A DNA stretch of 64,000 nucleotides. Source: Seriola aureovittata. Taxonomy: Eukaryota; Chordata; Actinopteri; Carangiformes; Carangidae. The notes under the pieces were generated by a model that was not told the origin of the DNA, made no database searches, and was given only the letters and a program-made list of their open reading frames with translations. The stretch spans positions 21,441,853-21,505,852 of the forward strand of contig NC_079383.1 in NCBI RefSeq assembly GCF_021018895.1, given 5' to 3'. Below, piece after piece: positions 14,243-26,962 of this stretch (position 1 is the first letter of the stretch; each line of letters starts with the position of its first letter). The position numbers and the translations under genes are program-made.

Positions 14243-14606
14243 TAGACAGCTCAATGTCTAGGTCACAATTTAATAATTCAGCCCGTTTTCTCCTCCTCTG
14301 CGTCTGTAGCCGAGACCATAGTGAACGTTCTTGACTTTAAGAAGGACGTGGGCCTGTGGCACGGCATCCTGACGGTAAGATACCCGCTGCAGGTCGGAGG
14401 TCGTGACCCTCATTTCCTGTTTGTTTTCCACCCTTTTAATTGAAGGTGGGGGAGGGGGGAAACAACGAGAATCAATTTGGCGTTTAAGTAAAACTTCAAA
14501 CTGTTTCTGCCTCTCGTAACTTTGATGTGAAATCCTGTGTTTTAATATTTCGCTGACACATGATAGAAATGTGAAACAGCTCTTTCAGCTTTAAATATCA
14601 TCTCCT

Positions 14607-14648
<42 letters not shown>

Positions 14649-14836
14649 CAGAGCGTGATGAACATGATGCACGTGATCAGCGTGCCCTACTCGCTGATGA
14701 AGGTCAACCCTCTGTCGTGGATCCAGAAAGTCTGCCAGTACAAAGGTCAGACACACACTCCACCTGTCACTCAGCTCAGTCAATCCACTCCATTCACCTG
14801 TCCGTCAAATAGATTACATGCTAATTTCCCTCTGTC

Positions 14837-14915
<79 letters not shown>

Positions 14916-15041
14916 CCAAGGTGGCCTGTGTGAAGTCCAGAGACATGCACTGGGCTCTGGTGGCCCACAAAGACCAGAAGGACATCAACCTGAGCTCGCT
15001 GCGCATGCTGCTGGTGGCCGACGGATCAAACCCCTGTAAGG

Positions 15042-15096
<55 letters not shown>

Positions 15097-16328
15097 GACG
15101 AGGCGAGTTTAAACAGGTGTATTAGAGATAGAGAATGTCAGGGAAATGGATGGACTCTCTCGGGAAGGCGGGAAACTGGGTCACTTTACAGGAATAGAGC
15201 GGGATGTGTCCGACCGCGCGCATTCGGCACAATAAATGGATTTCAACCCGACCGGAGTGAAAACGACTGAGCTGTAACTGTAGGAACCAGGAAGTGATGT
15301 ATTGTAGTTCTGCATGTTTTAGCCCGTTAGCTTCAGAGGTCTGTTAACCAATCACAGTCATTCTCTTGTTCTCACAGTTCAGTTCAGGATCAACTCACAG
15401 CTTTGAAACTTTCCTGATGTTGGTATTTCATTAAAGCGACCACAGATTCTGTTTTTTATATATATATATATATATATATACATATACATTACACTGTGAC
15501 ATCAGAGAATCAGTTTTATATTTAAGGAAAATGTATTTAACCTCAGTTTAATCAGGAAAACCTCATTTTTAAACGTGTCCGGCACCAGCTGGTTACAGAC
15601 AAACAACACGTCAGATAAAACACAACGTGCATCAAATACAGAATTTAACAGAAATGTAATTACACTGAGAGTTTACCAGGTGTGTCAGTGTGACAGGTGT
15701 CCTTTGCAGTGATGAACCTACGGAGAATTATCACCTGTTAATCCGCAGCTGCTCTCGGCTTCATGGAGCTTTTAACTCTGTAGAAACAGTTGAAAACAAA
15801 ATGAAGATCAGCCTGCAGAACATTTTGTTCTCAGACGCAGCTTTGGTTTGATTTCTGACATCACAGCTGGTCCGTTCAGTGTTTCTTTCAGCAGCCAATT
15901 CATGCATCTTTAATGTTGGCACGTCCTTGAACGCGCCACCGCCGCAACAGAAGCCGTACAGACAGGAAGTTGCTCTCTGTGATGGATGAGCTGGACTTCA
16001 CTGCACACTCCACAGACCTGAGTTCAGCAGCTGTAGCGTTATGAAACAGCCTCCAGTAATCAAATTATTTAGGATGAAACATCAGTGTCGTCCTTTAAGT
16101 GTTTTTTAATAACGTTCAGGACGCCGCCGCGTTCATCTTTCGGACCCTAATGGCTGTTTAATTTGTGTGTGTGTGTGTGTGTGTGTGTCAGGGTCCATCT
16201 CCTCCTGCGACGCCTTCCTCAACGTCTTTCAGACCAAAGGCCTGAGAGCCGAGGTCATCTGTCCCTGCGCCAGCTCCCCCGAGGCGCTCACCGTGGCCAT
16301 CAGGAGGTAAACACACACACACGCACAT

Positions 16329-16374
<46 letters not shown>

Positions 16375-16692
16375 TACGCATGCTCCTGCTTTATATACAC
16401 AGATTATACAAACGTGCACACACAAACACAGAAGCACAAATATGCAAATGTTCTTATGAACACACACGTCCACACAGAGACGACGTGTAAACACAGGATT
16501 ACATATACCAGAGAGACTGATCAATCAAAGTGATCAACACGCTTGAACAGAAAGCCACAGAATGAGTCTAATGGGTGTAAAAAGATGGAGGAATTGATGA
16601 CGTCAAGTTCTCAGTTTCAGCAGAGATCAGACTTCGTTTAGAAAAACCTGCAGGATTCTGTTCATACGCAAATGCCAGCACTGATGTGTCTT

Positions 16693-16762
<70 letters not shown>

Positions 16763-16766
16763 GCGT

Positions 16767-16798
<32 letters not shown>

Positions 16799-16944
16799 CC
16801 AGGCCAGTGGAGGACAGCAGCCAGCCTCCGGGTCGAGGCGTCCTGTCGATGCAGGGTCTGACATACGGGGTCGTCAGGGTCGACACAGAGGAACGTCTCT
16901 CAGTGCTCACCGTGCAGGACGTGGGCACCGTCACACCAGGAGGT

Positions 16945-16992
<48 letters not shown>

Positions 16993-17796
16993 TTGCCATA
17001 GTGAAAGCTAGAGTTAAAGCTCTCAGCACAGAAACACTCCAGCTGCTCCTCAGTCTCTTCTCTGATCAGATCGTTCCTGATTTCAATCTAAACTGTTTTA
17101 AACGGATCCTTACAGCATTTAACAAATTATCACACATTACATTTTATAAAACTCGTGTATGAGCTCGTTGTGTTACATGTGAAAGTCACTTTGCTCAGAC
17201 GAAGGAGTGTAAACAGAATCCGAACAGAACCCAAGTGCAGCTCAGTGATCTGCAGCTGATTAAAGCCACAGCTCCTCAAACATCACTGACACGCTCTCAC
17301 TCCGCCCGGTGTTCACCGCAGGAACTACAGCTGCTGCACCGACCGAGGACTCTGTCGTTAAAAAGAGGGGCGGGGGTTAAAGGAATCTGTCAGCTTTGAT
17401 TGAGGAGTTCCTCTCTCTCGTGAGCGAGGAGCTTTTACTTTGAAAGAGCATAACCCATACCTAAAGGTTAAAGCTGCAGATTTATGGCTGAGTCACTGGA
17501 GACTGATGGGGATCTGTGCGCTGTATGAAGAGAAGAAACTGATTCCAGATGCTGTAGATTTTTCTGTTTTTTAACCCAGTTACTACGGTAACCTGGTTCA
17601 GGGGGGGGCGATGCAGACGTTATAACTGGGTTAGAACAACCTACTTTAAGACGAAACTTTAGAGACGTGACTAAGACGTGTGGATCGTGCCTCTGAACAG
17701 GTGCAGTGGGAGTGAATAACAGTTCATTTGGGATCAGGAACAGATTTATTCAAGGAAACAGGAAGAAACTGAAAAGGTGTTAATGCTGCGTTTCCC

Positions 17797-17833
<37 letters not shown>

Positions 17834-18782
17834 TGTGTCGTTCACTCAGGCCTGGTGTGTGTGGTGAAGCCGGAGGGCGTCCCGCAGCTCTGTCAGACGG
17901 ACGAGATCGGCGAGCTCTGCGTCTGCTCCATCGCCACGGGAACCTCCTACTACGGCCTCACCGGCATGACCAAGAACACCTTCGAGGTGAGGCGACCACA
18001 AACAGAGCGCACGTCCTCTACAGAGATACATGATCGTTTCACATGTTAAAGCTCCTCCAGTGTAAAGGTCTCTGTCCATGTGTAGTGTGATTATAGATCA
18101 GCTCTAGCTTCTATATTAATACTGTGAAAGTATCAAAGCCTCAGTCCACAGAGAAATGCACACAGCCTGTATTCAGAAACTGAGCCTTAAAACCAGCCGT
18201 CAGGACTTCCTGTAACTTTGTGATGTCACAACAAAGCAGTCACCAAGCCCCGCCCACCTGGACCCACCATCCAAACCTTGCAGGATTTGGTTTCTCTAAG
18301 TGTTTTTACCTGAAATCTGCTTTATTTTTATTGGATCAGTCAGAAAACATTCAGCCAATAAGAAGAGAGGCTCAGAGCCTCCTCTCTTCTGATTGGCTCA
18401 CCGACCTGTTGTTACTAGAGCTCCAGAGAGAAGCCTGAGAGAGGAGATGTAAAACTACACAGAGAAGGTTTTTATATCTTCTGATGGATCAACACTTGAA
18501 AATAAAAGTCAGGAGAAGAAAGAAATATGTAGCTTTAATTTCTTTACATTACATAATTAAAGAGGAATCGTCGACTCGGCACTGATGATCTGTGATTATA
18601 ACCTTTGTAATATAACGAACCGTCTTGACCGTCGTCTCATTCCTCCGCAGCTCGTCTGAGAAGCAGCAGTTTGACATTCTCCATGTAAAAGTCCTGAGTT
18701 AAAAATACTGTCATATCTGATCTTGGCTGTGTCGTGCTGCCCTAGTGCTGGCTGGTTGCCATGGAGACTCTGCAGCTGAACG

Positions 18783-18844
<62 letters not shown>

Positions 18845-20505
18845 TGCAGGTCTACCCGGTGAGCTCCAGCGGGGGGCTGATCAGCGAGTACGCCTTCGTG
18901 CGGACCGGCCTGCTGGGCTTCATCGGCCCCGGCGGCCTCGTCTTCATCACGGGCAAGATGGACGGGCTCATCATGGTGAGCGGGCGGAGGCACAACGCCG
19001 ACGACATCGTGGCCACGGCGCTGGCTGTGGAGCCGATGAAGTTTGTCTACAGAGGCAGGTGGGTGTGTCTTTAAACAACCCCGGGGGGGGGGGGTCAGTT
19101 TCTAACGTCGTTCCCATCGACAGCAGCTGAACGGCGGCCGGACGTCCGACCCTGGCACATTCACTGTCACGCTGATAAATGAGCGAACCCCCCCCCTGCA
19201 CATAATAAATCTAATAAAGTAGAGCAATAGTGGATGAATCCAGAAACGGTAATGGAGTGAGGTTTAATTGTGTCCACGGCCGCCGAGGACGACATCCATC
19301 TTTCACCTGACAGAGCGACGACGTCCTCGGCGGATATTTAAAGCAGCTGCAGGAACCGTGAATCCTGAAGCTCTAAAACACGGAGAAACGAAACTGTTTC
19401 GATGCAGGTGATGAAATGTGAAGGAGGCTGGAGCGTTCAGTGTGTGTGCGGGCTCTCTCTCTCTCTCGCTCGCTCGCACACGCACTGAACAGTTTGTTCT
19501 TATTGTGTCTTTGAGTTTCCTCTGAACCTGAGCGGGAGAACCAAGCTGTGATCCACCTGCAGAGGAGCTTCCACCTGAAAACAGATGAACCTCCAGCCGA
19601 CACCGTTTCAGATTCCTGCCGCTCTCCGTCTGATGTGACACTCTGACTCTTAAAAGCTGAGGATCTGAAGGACTCTCATTTTAAATCAGACGCTTCACTA
19701 ACTGCTGCTGACACTCTTCTTCTTCTTCTTCTTCTTCTTCATCTTCTTCTTTTTCTTCTTCTTCTTCTTCTTCTTCTTCTTCTTCCTCTTCTCACTGTTG
19801 TCAGCTCACTTATTTCTGAAGCTCTTTTAACCACAGAAAAGTTTCACCACAGAAGAAGTATCACCCTGAGCTCTTCGGTCCGGGGGTCTGAGCTCGTGTG
19901 GTAATGAACAGCGCGGTGTCGGCCATGTTCAGCATCCTCGTCCTCGTTTTTCCTCTCTTGAATTTCCTCGTCGTCGAGGCGGAGGAGCTTTTTGAAAACT
20001 GATGAAATGTTGTCAGGGTTACACTCGAGGCAGATTTCACTGCTGCTTTCACACAATGACTCATCTGTTGCAGTTAAATAAAAACCTCTCTCTCTCTCTC
20101 TCTCTCTTCCTCTCCATGATGGAGGAAGGATTTCTCCACTCAGGTCTACTTTAGTATTTTTGGGCGGGAAAGAGCCGCGGTCATCTGATCTAAATCTGAT
20201 GTTCACGGAGCAGCAGTGACTCGTCGTCGTGTTTAAAGCTGCAGCTAACTGTTGTTTTTATTATCCATTAATCAGCTGATTATCTTTGAGTTTGTGAATG
20301 AATCCTGAGTGAATCCTGGACGAGTCGACTGTGAGGTAAAGAGACTGACCTGCGTCTGATGCGTGTCCGTCCCTGCAGGATAGCCGTGTTCTCGGTGACG
20401 GTGCTGAGGGACGAGAGGATCGTGGTCGTGGCCGAGCAGCGGCCCGACTCCACGGAGGAGGACAGCTTCCAGTGGATGAGCCGCGTCCTGCAGGTGGGAG
20501 GAGCC

Positions 20506-20549
<44 letters not shown>

Positions 20550-20906
20550 GTTCAACACTAAATCATATTAGGCTGAGTAGCAGCCTTTTACATGAAGTAA
20601 GACACCAGACTGTCGTTGTCTCCCCCCCCCCCCCCCAGGCCATCGACAGTATCCACGGCGTGGGCGTGTTCTGCCTCGCCCTGGTCCCGGCCAACACGCT
20701 GCCCAAGACTCCTCTGGGCGGGATCCACCTGTCCGAGATCAAGCAGCTGTACCTGGAGGGGGGGCTGCACCCCTGCAACGTCCTCATGTGCCCCCACACC
20801 TGCGTCACCAACCTGCCCAAACCACGGCAGAAACAGCCAGGTGAGACACGCAGTCCTGTGTTTGTCCCCCGGGGTCGTCCTCGAGACGGGCTTTGGTCTG
20901 TAGCTC

Positions 20907-20949
<43 letters not shown>

Positions 20950-21449
20950 TGCTCTGCAGAGATCGGACCTGCCTCTGTGATGGTGGGGAATCTGGTGTCA
21001 GGGAAGAGGATCGCTCAGGCCAGCGGCAGAGATCTGGGACAAACCGACGACAACGACCAGGTGAGAGAGAGACACACACACACACACACACACACAGATG
21101 TTTGGACTCTGGGTCGGAGTGTCTCCCTCCTCTGCCTCCAGATGTTTGATGTCTTGTTTTCATGAATATTTCAGCAGTGAGGGAAGTGAAGGTCAACACT
21201 GTCTCCTTGACGACTGATTTTTAAAAGTTGACATTTTGGAGAAACAACACAGCCCGGCCATCTCGATGTGAAGCCGCGATTTATTTAGGATCATAATAAT
21301 CAGCTGACGAAAGCGGCCAATCAGCGCAGAGGAAACTGCATCAGCGAAACTGCTCACACATTTTATTCTCCAGTCAGTTTGTGGCGTCAGCAGGTTGTTT
21401 CTCACCTGAAACTGATGGTAAAAACTAAAGATTGATTCTCACTTCCTGT

Positions 21450-21481
<32 letters not shown>

Positions 21482-22465
21482 TCCAGTATTGACTGAAGTG
21501 GAGTTTTATGTCTCATGCCTGGTTTGCAGTTTCACATGATGTGCTGATGTTAGAGGGAATTCTGGGAGAAAAGCGCAGGTTTACAACCCGCAGTCAGTTC
21601 AGATCAGAAAGGTTCAGTTTGGATCCTGAACCTGGAAACAGGAAGTGTGTGGAGCTACGGAGAGGAGACAGGAAGTCTGCTGTAAAGAAATCAACTTTGT
21701 AATAAAAAAAAAAATAATAATAATAATAATAATGTGTTTTTCAGTTCCTGTTCCTGTCTGAGGTTCTGCAGTGGAGAGCTCAGACCACACCAGACCACGT
21801 CCTCTACACCCTGCTCAGCTCCCGGGTAACCACACACACACACACACCACACACACACACACACACACACCTCCTCTGCTGCCGTCGCAGGTTCCTGCCA
21901 ATAAAAACTTTCAGAATAAAACGCATAAAATGTTCTCATTAAAGGTGGTGTTGAATTTTAGCAAGAAATTCCACAGATTAGCAGTTTAAGAGAATTTAAG
22001 AAATTGGAACCAAAGAGAACTAAAAACTTTTAATTATTAAATAAGAGAATAGAGAGTAAAATATCTGTATATTATTATAATAAATAAGATACAGCTCAAG
22101 AACCAGTGCACAGGATCTGAGCTAAATGAGATTTCAAACTGTTGTGAAAGAGTTTAACTGTGTGTTTGACGGCGAAATGTCTTTTATTTTTCATCTTATT
22201 TTATTTGTTATAAAGAAAAAACCTTTAACACCCTTTTCCCCTCTCCTCCCCTCCCCTCCCCTCCCCCAGGGGGCGGTGTCCAGCTCTCTCACCTGCCTGC
22301 AGCTGCACAAGAGGGCGGAGCGAGTGGCTGCTCTGCTGATGGAGCGAGGAGGTCTGCAGGAGGGAGACCACGTCGCTCTGGTCTACCCACCAGGTCCGTG
22401 ACGATGATGACGATGATGAAGCACAGTCTCATTTACAGAAGCACATCTGGAGGCACACCTCTCAC

Positions 22466-22501
<36 letters not shown>

Positions 22502-23459
22502 TCCTGCAGGTATAGACCTGATCGCGGCCTTCTACGGCTGCCTGTACGCCGGCTGCGTCCCCATCACGGTGCGGCCCCCTCACCCTCAGAACATCTCCAC
22601 CACCCTGCCGACCGTCAAGATGATCGTCGAGGTCAGAGGTTCCTCTGCGACACGTTTCATTCACATCAGTTCACAAACTCGACCCTGAGCTTCAGCAGCT
22701 TTTAGGACAGAACATGATCTTTATCAAACCGTGTCTCCGGTTCTTTTCGCCCGTCTCTGACCTGCTGGAAAAAAGACAAACAGGGCAAAGAAGCTTTAAA
22801 TTAAATGATCATATTAAACGTATCCCTCTTCCTCCTCCTCCTCCTCCTCTCTCCAGGTCAGCCACTCGGCCTGCGTGATGACCACGGCCGTCATCTGTAA
22901 GCTGCTGCGCTCCAAGGAGGCCATGGCCACCGTGGACATCAGGAACTGGCCTCCTGTCCTCGACACTGGTACTGCAGCCTCTCGAACTCTGACCATCACC
23001 ATGACAACAACATGCCAAACCCCCCCAACTCCCAACCTGACTTCACCTTCACACTCAACTGAAGCACATTTACAACCTTATTTGTGCTGCACCTTTAAAC
23101 ATTTTGCATATGTTGCATCCCTCCAGTAATAATCTAATTTTATACTTACTTCCTTATTTATGAAAGAAATAATCAATCACACAAAAACTTTAATTTTGTT
23201 TTACTTTTTATGAAGAAAGAAAAATGTGTATTTGAACTCAGGAAACATCCACCAGTGTTTCAGAACATTTTGAAGGAGATATTTTATATTTAATGTGTAA
23301 GAAAACGTCGACCACACCGGGACATCTAAAATTTATTTCTCTGACTGCTGTAGTAATATTGTGGGTTCAGCCTGAGGTCAGTGTTTCTGAAATGAATGTA
23401 ACTGAACAGACTGTCCTCTTGAGTGTGATAAAACTGTCTGTGTGTGTGTGTGTGTGTGT

Positions 23460-23498
<39 letters not shown>

Positions 23499-26400
23499 TG
23501 CAGATGACCTGCCAAAGAAGAAGCCTCCAGCTCTCTATAAGCCCACCAACCCTGACGGTCTGGCCTATCTGGACTTCAGCGTGTCGACGACCGGCATGTT
23601 GGCGGGAGTTCAGGTCAGCTCAGCGTTAATCCTCGTCTCTCCGCCCCAAACCGCTTACAGCCTCTCATCCGGCCGCCCGGACCCGCTTCCCTCCTTATTT
23701 CATGCATTCGTCACTCTCTCGCTCCTCAGGGGAAATTTCAGCCGTCAGCGCTGCAACAAACAGAACGCAGTGTAGAAACGTACAGGAAGCTTTATATGTA
23801 GTAAACATCAGAGTCAGGGCGGCGGCGGCGGCGGCGGCTTCCCCCAGAGACACATGTTCGCGAGTGTGAAACAGAAACCTGAAGCCTTTTACAAACAGTT
23901 TACAAACCAGACAAAAGTAAAAGTTTGTTTTATTATGAAAAGAAAAAATAATTTCCTTTGATTTCTAAATGAAGAAAATTGAGTTGTTCCTTGTCTGTCT
24001 CCGTTTCTCCGTCTCTCTCTCTCTCCTTGTTCCCGCTTTCCAGATGTCCCATAATGCCGTTGGAGCCTTCTGTCGGTCGGTGAAGCTGCAGTGTGAGCTG
24101 TACCCGTCCAGGGAAGTGGCCATCTGTCTGGATCCCTACTGCGGCCTCGGCTTCGTCCTCTGGTGTCTCTGCAGGTCGGTGCAACCTTTAAATGCGTCCC
24201 CGCCCACTTGCACACCGCTGCACCGTGTATTGTAGTGAGTCTTAAAGAGGTGCTGCACCGACACATGCAGACTCTTTTGTTCTGTCTGAAGTTAAATTAT
24301 AGACATAAAATAAATATATATAAATATAAATATTTAAATGCACATGTAGCCTCCATTTTCTCCTGTAATAGTTGCAAAAATTGTGAAATAATAATATAAT
24401 TTAAAAGAGGAAATGAATAATTTTTTCTCATATTTATTGCTTAGCCATTTTTGTATTTTGTACTCTGAATAATTTATGTATTTTTTAAAAATAATTTATA
24501 ATATTTCCGTCCGCCCTGCCTCTCACACGTCTGACACCCTCGCCTCGCTCTGAAGGAAAGACTGGAGGCTATTAGAGCAGCGGCGTCCACATACTTTTGG
24601 CCGTATGGTGCGTGATCTTTAGAGAGTCACTACTGGAAACAGAGAGAAGCGGATCGCACTCATCTATCATCGCGCTGCGTCTTCACATCGCAGGCGGTTG
24701 CGCCTCGTCTTCTCCTCTCGTCATGATTGATGTCGGAACGTCGTCTTTTCCTCCTTTAATAACTGGAACACAGATTCACCGCGCTGATGTTTATCCGTGA
24801 TGCTCTGAAGCTCCACTCTCTTTAAATCTTAAATCCTGGCTCCAGATCTCAGGTCTGGATTCTTTTAAATTTCCCCGCTCATAAATTCTGAACTTGGCGA
24901 GAGCGGCTTCTGCTGCCGAGCGTCGTCTAAATAAAACAGGCTGCAAATCACCTTCGGTGTGAGAATCTCTCAAGGAGGACGAGTTATATAAAGGATAAAT
25001 GTTCATTTTATTGCATGTAATCATTAAACAGCACCTTGGTTAGATAATGTGACAGTACATTACCAGCTCCTCAGCACTCATCTGTCGTCTGGCGCTCCTG
25101 TGAGTGGGTGTAACCAGGTAAAACGTCCTCCGGCTCTCATGTGTATGTGCTTTTGAATTTCTTTGCAGCGTGTACTCGGGCCACCAGTCCATCCTGATCC
25201 CTCCGGTGGAGCTGGAGTCCAACCCGGCGCTGTGGCTGCTGGCCGTCAGCCAGCTGAGGGTGCGAGACACCTTCTGCTCCTACAGCGTCATGGAGCTGTG
25301 CACCAAAGGACTGGGCCTGCAGACCGAGGCGCTCAAGGTCAGCACGGCCCCGACACGAGCCACGCGACCAATCACATCTCTGACAGTCCGTTTTCTCATA
25401 TTTACACCTTTTTCTGCTTCAGGAAATTTCACAGGAAGATTTTATTTACAACAGTGTGCAAAAATGACACAGGAAACATGTAAAAATTATATATAAAACC
25501 TATTATAAATTTGAATAATTACATATATTGACATACATTTGTGTTATATAAATATATATCTTCTTTCTATAGACCTTTCATGTTTAAAATGAATGAGAAA
25601 TTAATAAGAAAAACATATATAAGCATATTTAAATTAAATATATATCATTAACATACCTGGATGCAACATGTTTTACAATATAAAAATACATCATAGATAT
25701 TTTTTAATACATTTACAAATACAGATTTTCCTATGTGTATTTCCTGTCTGTTATAAATTACATATATATAAAGTATAACTAAATTATATATTATATTATA
25801 TGTGATAATAATATGGTTAACATATATGACATCATCCTGTATATTTCAGTCACGTTCTTCCATCAAAGCTCAGTTTTCTGGACAGATCACGACTGAACTC
25901 TGGTTTCCTGACCAGCGTTTGTCTCGCAGCCAGCCTGTCACTTTTCCCACAATGCATCAGGTTCAGGTGGCCTCGGCACAGACTCTGCCTCTAAGTGACT
26001 CCGCTCCTCTGTAATAAACTCTCACTCGGTCTCTGCCTGTTCACCCTGAGGCCGTCGTCTGAGCGCCGGAGTCACAGGAGCGTCTGATTGGAGGTTAATT
26101 TAAGTGATTATCTGTCTTTAAGTCTCCATGGAAACTGAAAGCTCAGGCCGAGAAGTAGACGGGTTCTTTACTTACTGGCTTTTTTTCTTTTCTTTTCACA
26201 AAACACTCGTGAGACCCGTCGCTGACAGACACGGCGCCGGGCTCTGGGGGGGGGGGGGGGCAGATATGATAAACCATGTGATGACATTTTCCTTCCTGTG
26301 CGTCGTCCAGGCTCGGGGTCTGGATCTGTCCCGGGTTCGGGCCTGCGTGGTGGTGGCGGAGGAGAGGCCCAGGATGTCGCTCACACACTCCTTCTCCAAA

Positions 26401-26924
26401 CTGTTCAAAGACCTCGGCCTTCACCCGCGATCCGTCAGCACCGCCTTCGGCTGCAGAGTCAACCTGGCCATCTGCCTGCAGGTGAAATATAAAACACCCG
26501 CCGGACTGTCGATGCTGCGGTCCGACGGACCCGTCGCTCTGCAGCTAAATCGTCTGCAGCTGCGTCCTGAAGCTTCACGGCCTCATAAATACTTTGAATT
26601 TACATCTTCCAAGAGTCAAAACTGTTCAATCACTGGTATTTTTACAGGCGAGAAATCAACCAGACGTCTTTTTGTTTGAGTATTTGTAGCTTCTCGTCTG
26701 TTTTTAGCCTGAACATCTGTATGTTTTTAGCCGATTGTAAGATATTGTCAGTTGTGTTTGAATTACATTGTACATGTAAAAGGAGACAGGAGTTAGAATC
26801 AGCAGCAGTTATAAACTCTTCATGCGACACATTAGTTTCTAATGGTTTTGAAACTAAATAAATAAACTTCATCTCTGCAGAAACCTGTGCAGCTGCAGCT
26901 GATATAGAAATCAATCTATGTAAA

Positions 26925-26962
<38 letters not shown>

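Larger units (their letters stand above)
9467..20840 (+). other. dip2c: dip2c first adenylate-forming (AMP-binding/FAAL-like) domain
   Basis: Exons from 9467 to 20840 encode the first ANL-superfamily domain (roughly fragment residues 340-965). Landmarks in order: PPSLEAALQRWG; VALVFPNNDPVAFMVAFYG and VPVPIEVPLSRK; GFLLGSCGVTVALTSDACHK; the degenerate P-loop region AYIEYKTCKDGSVLGVTVT across the 13128/14083 junction; LDFKKDVGLWHGILTSVMN; VADGSNPWSISSCDAFLNVF; the hinge region RTGLLGFIGPGG and GKMDGLIMVSGRRHNADDI. The usual TGD-type catalytic aspartate is replaced in RTGLLG, a feature of this family, so classical ligase activity cannot be assumed. The downstream exons 20379-20840 (SFQWMSRVLQAID, HPCNVLMCPHTCVTNLPKP) link to the second domain. 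Confidence 0.88.

Noticed and set aside
16668..17001. Long open frames of Cys-Val or His-Thr repeats here and at many other TG/CA arrays
   Set aside because: They are translations of dinucleotide microsatellites and carry no protein family features.
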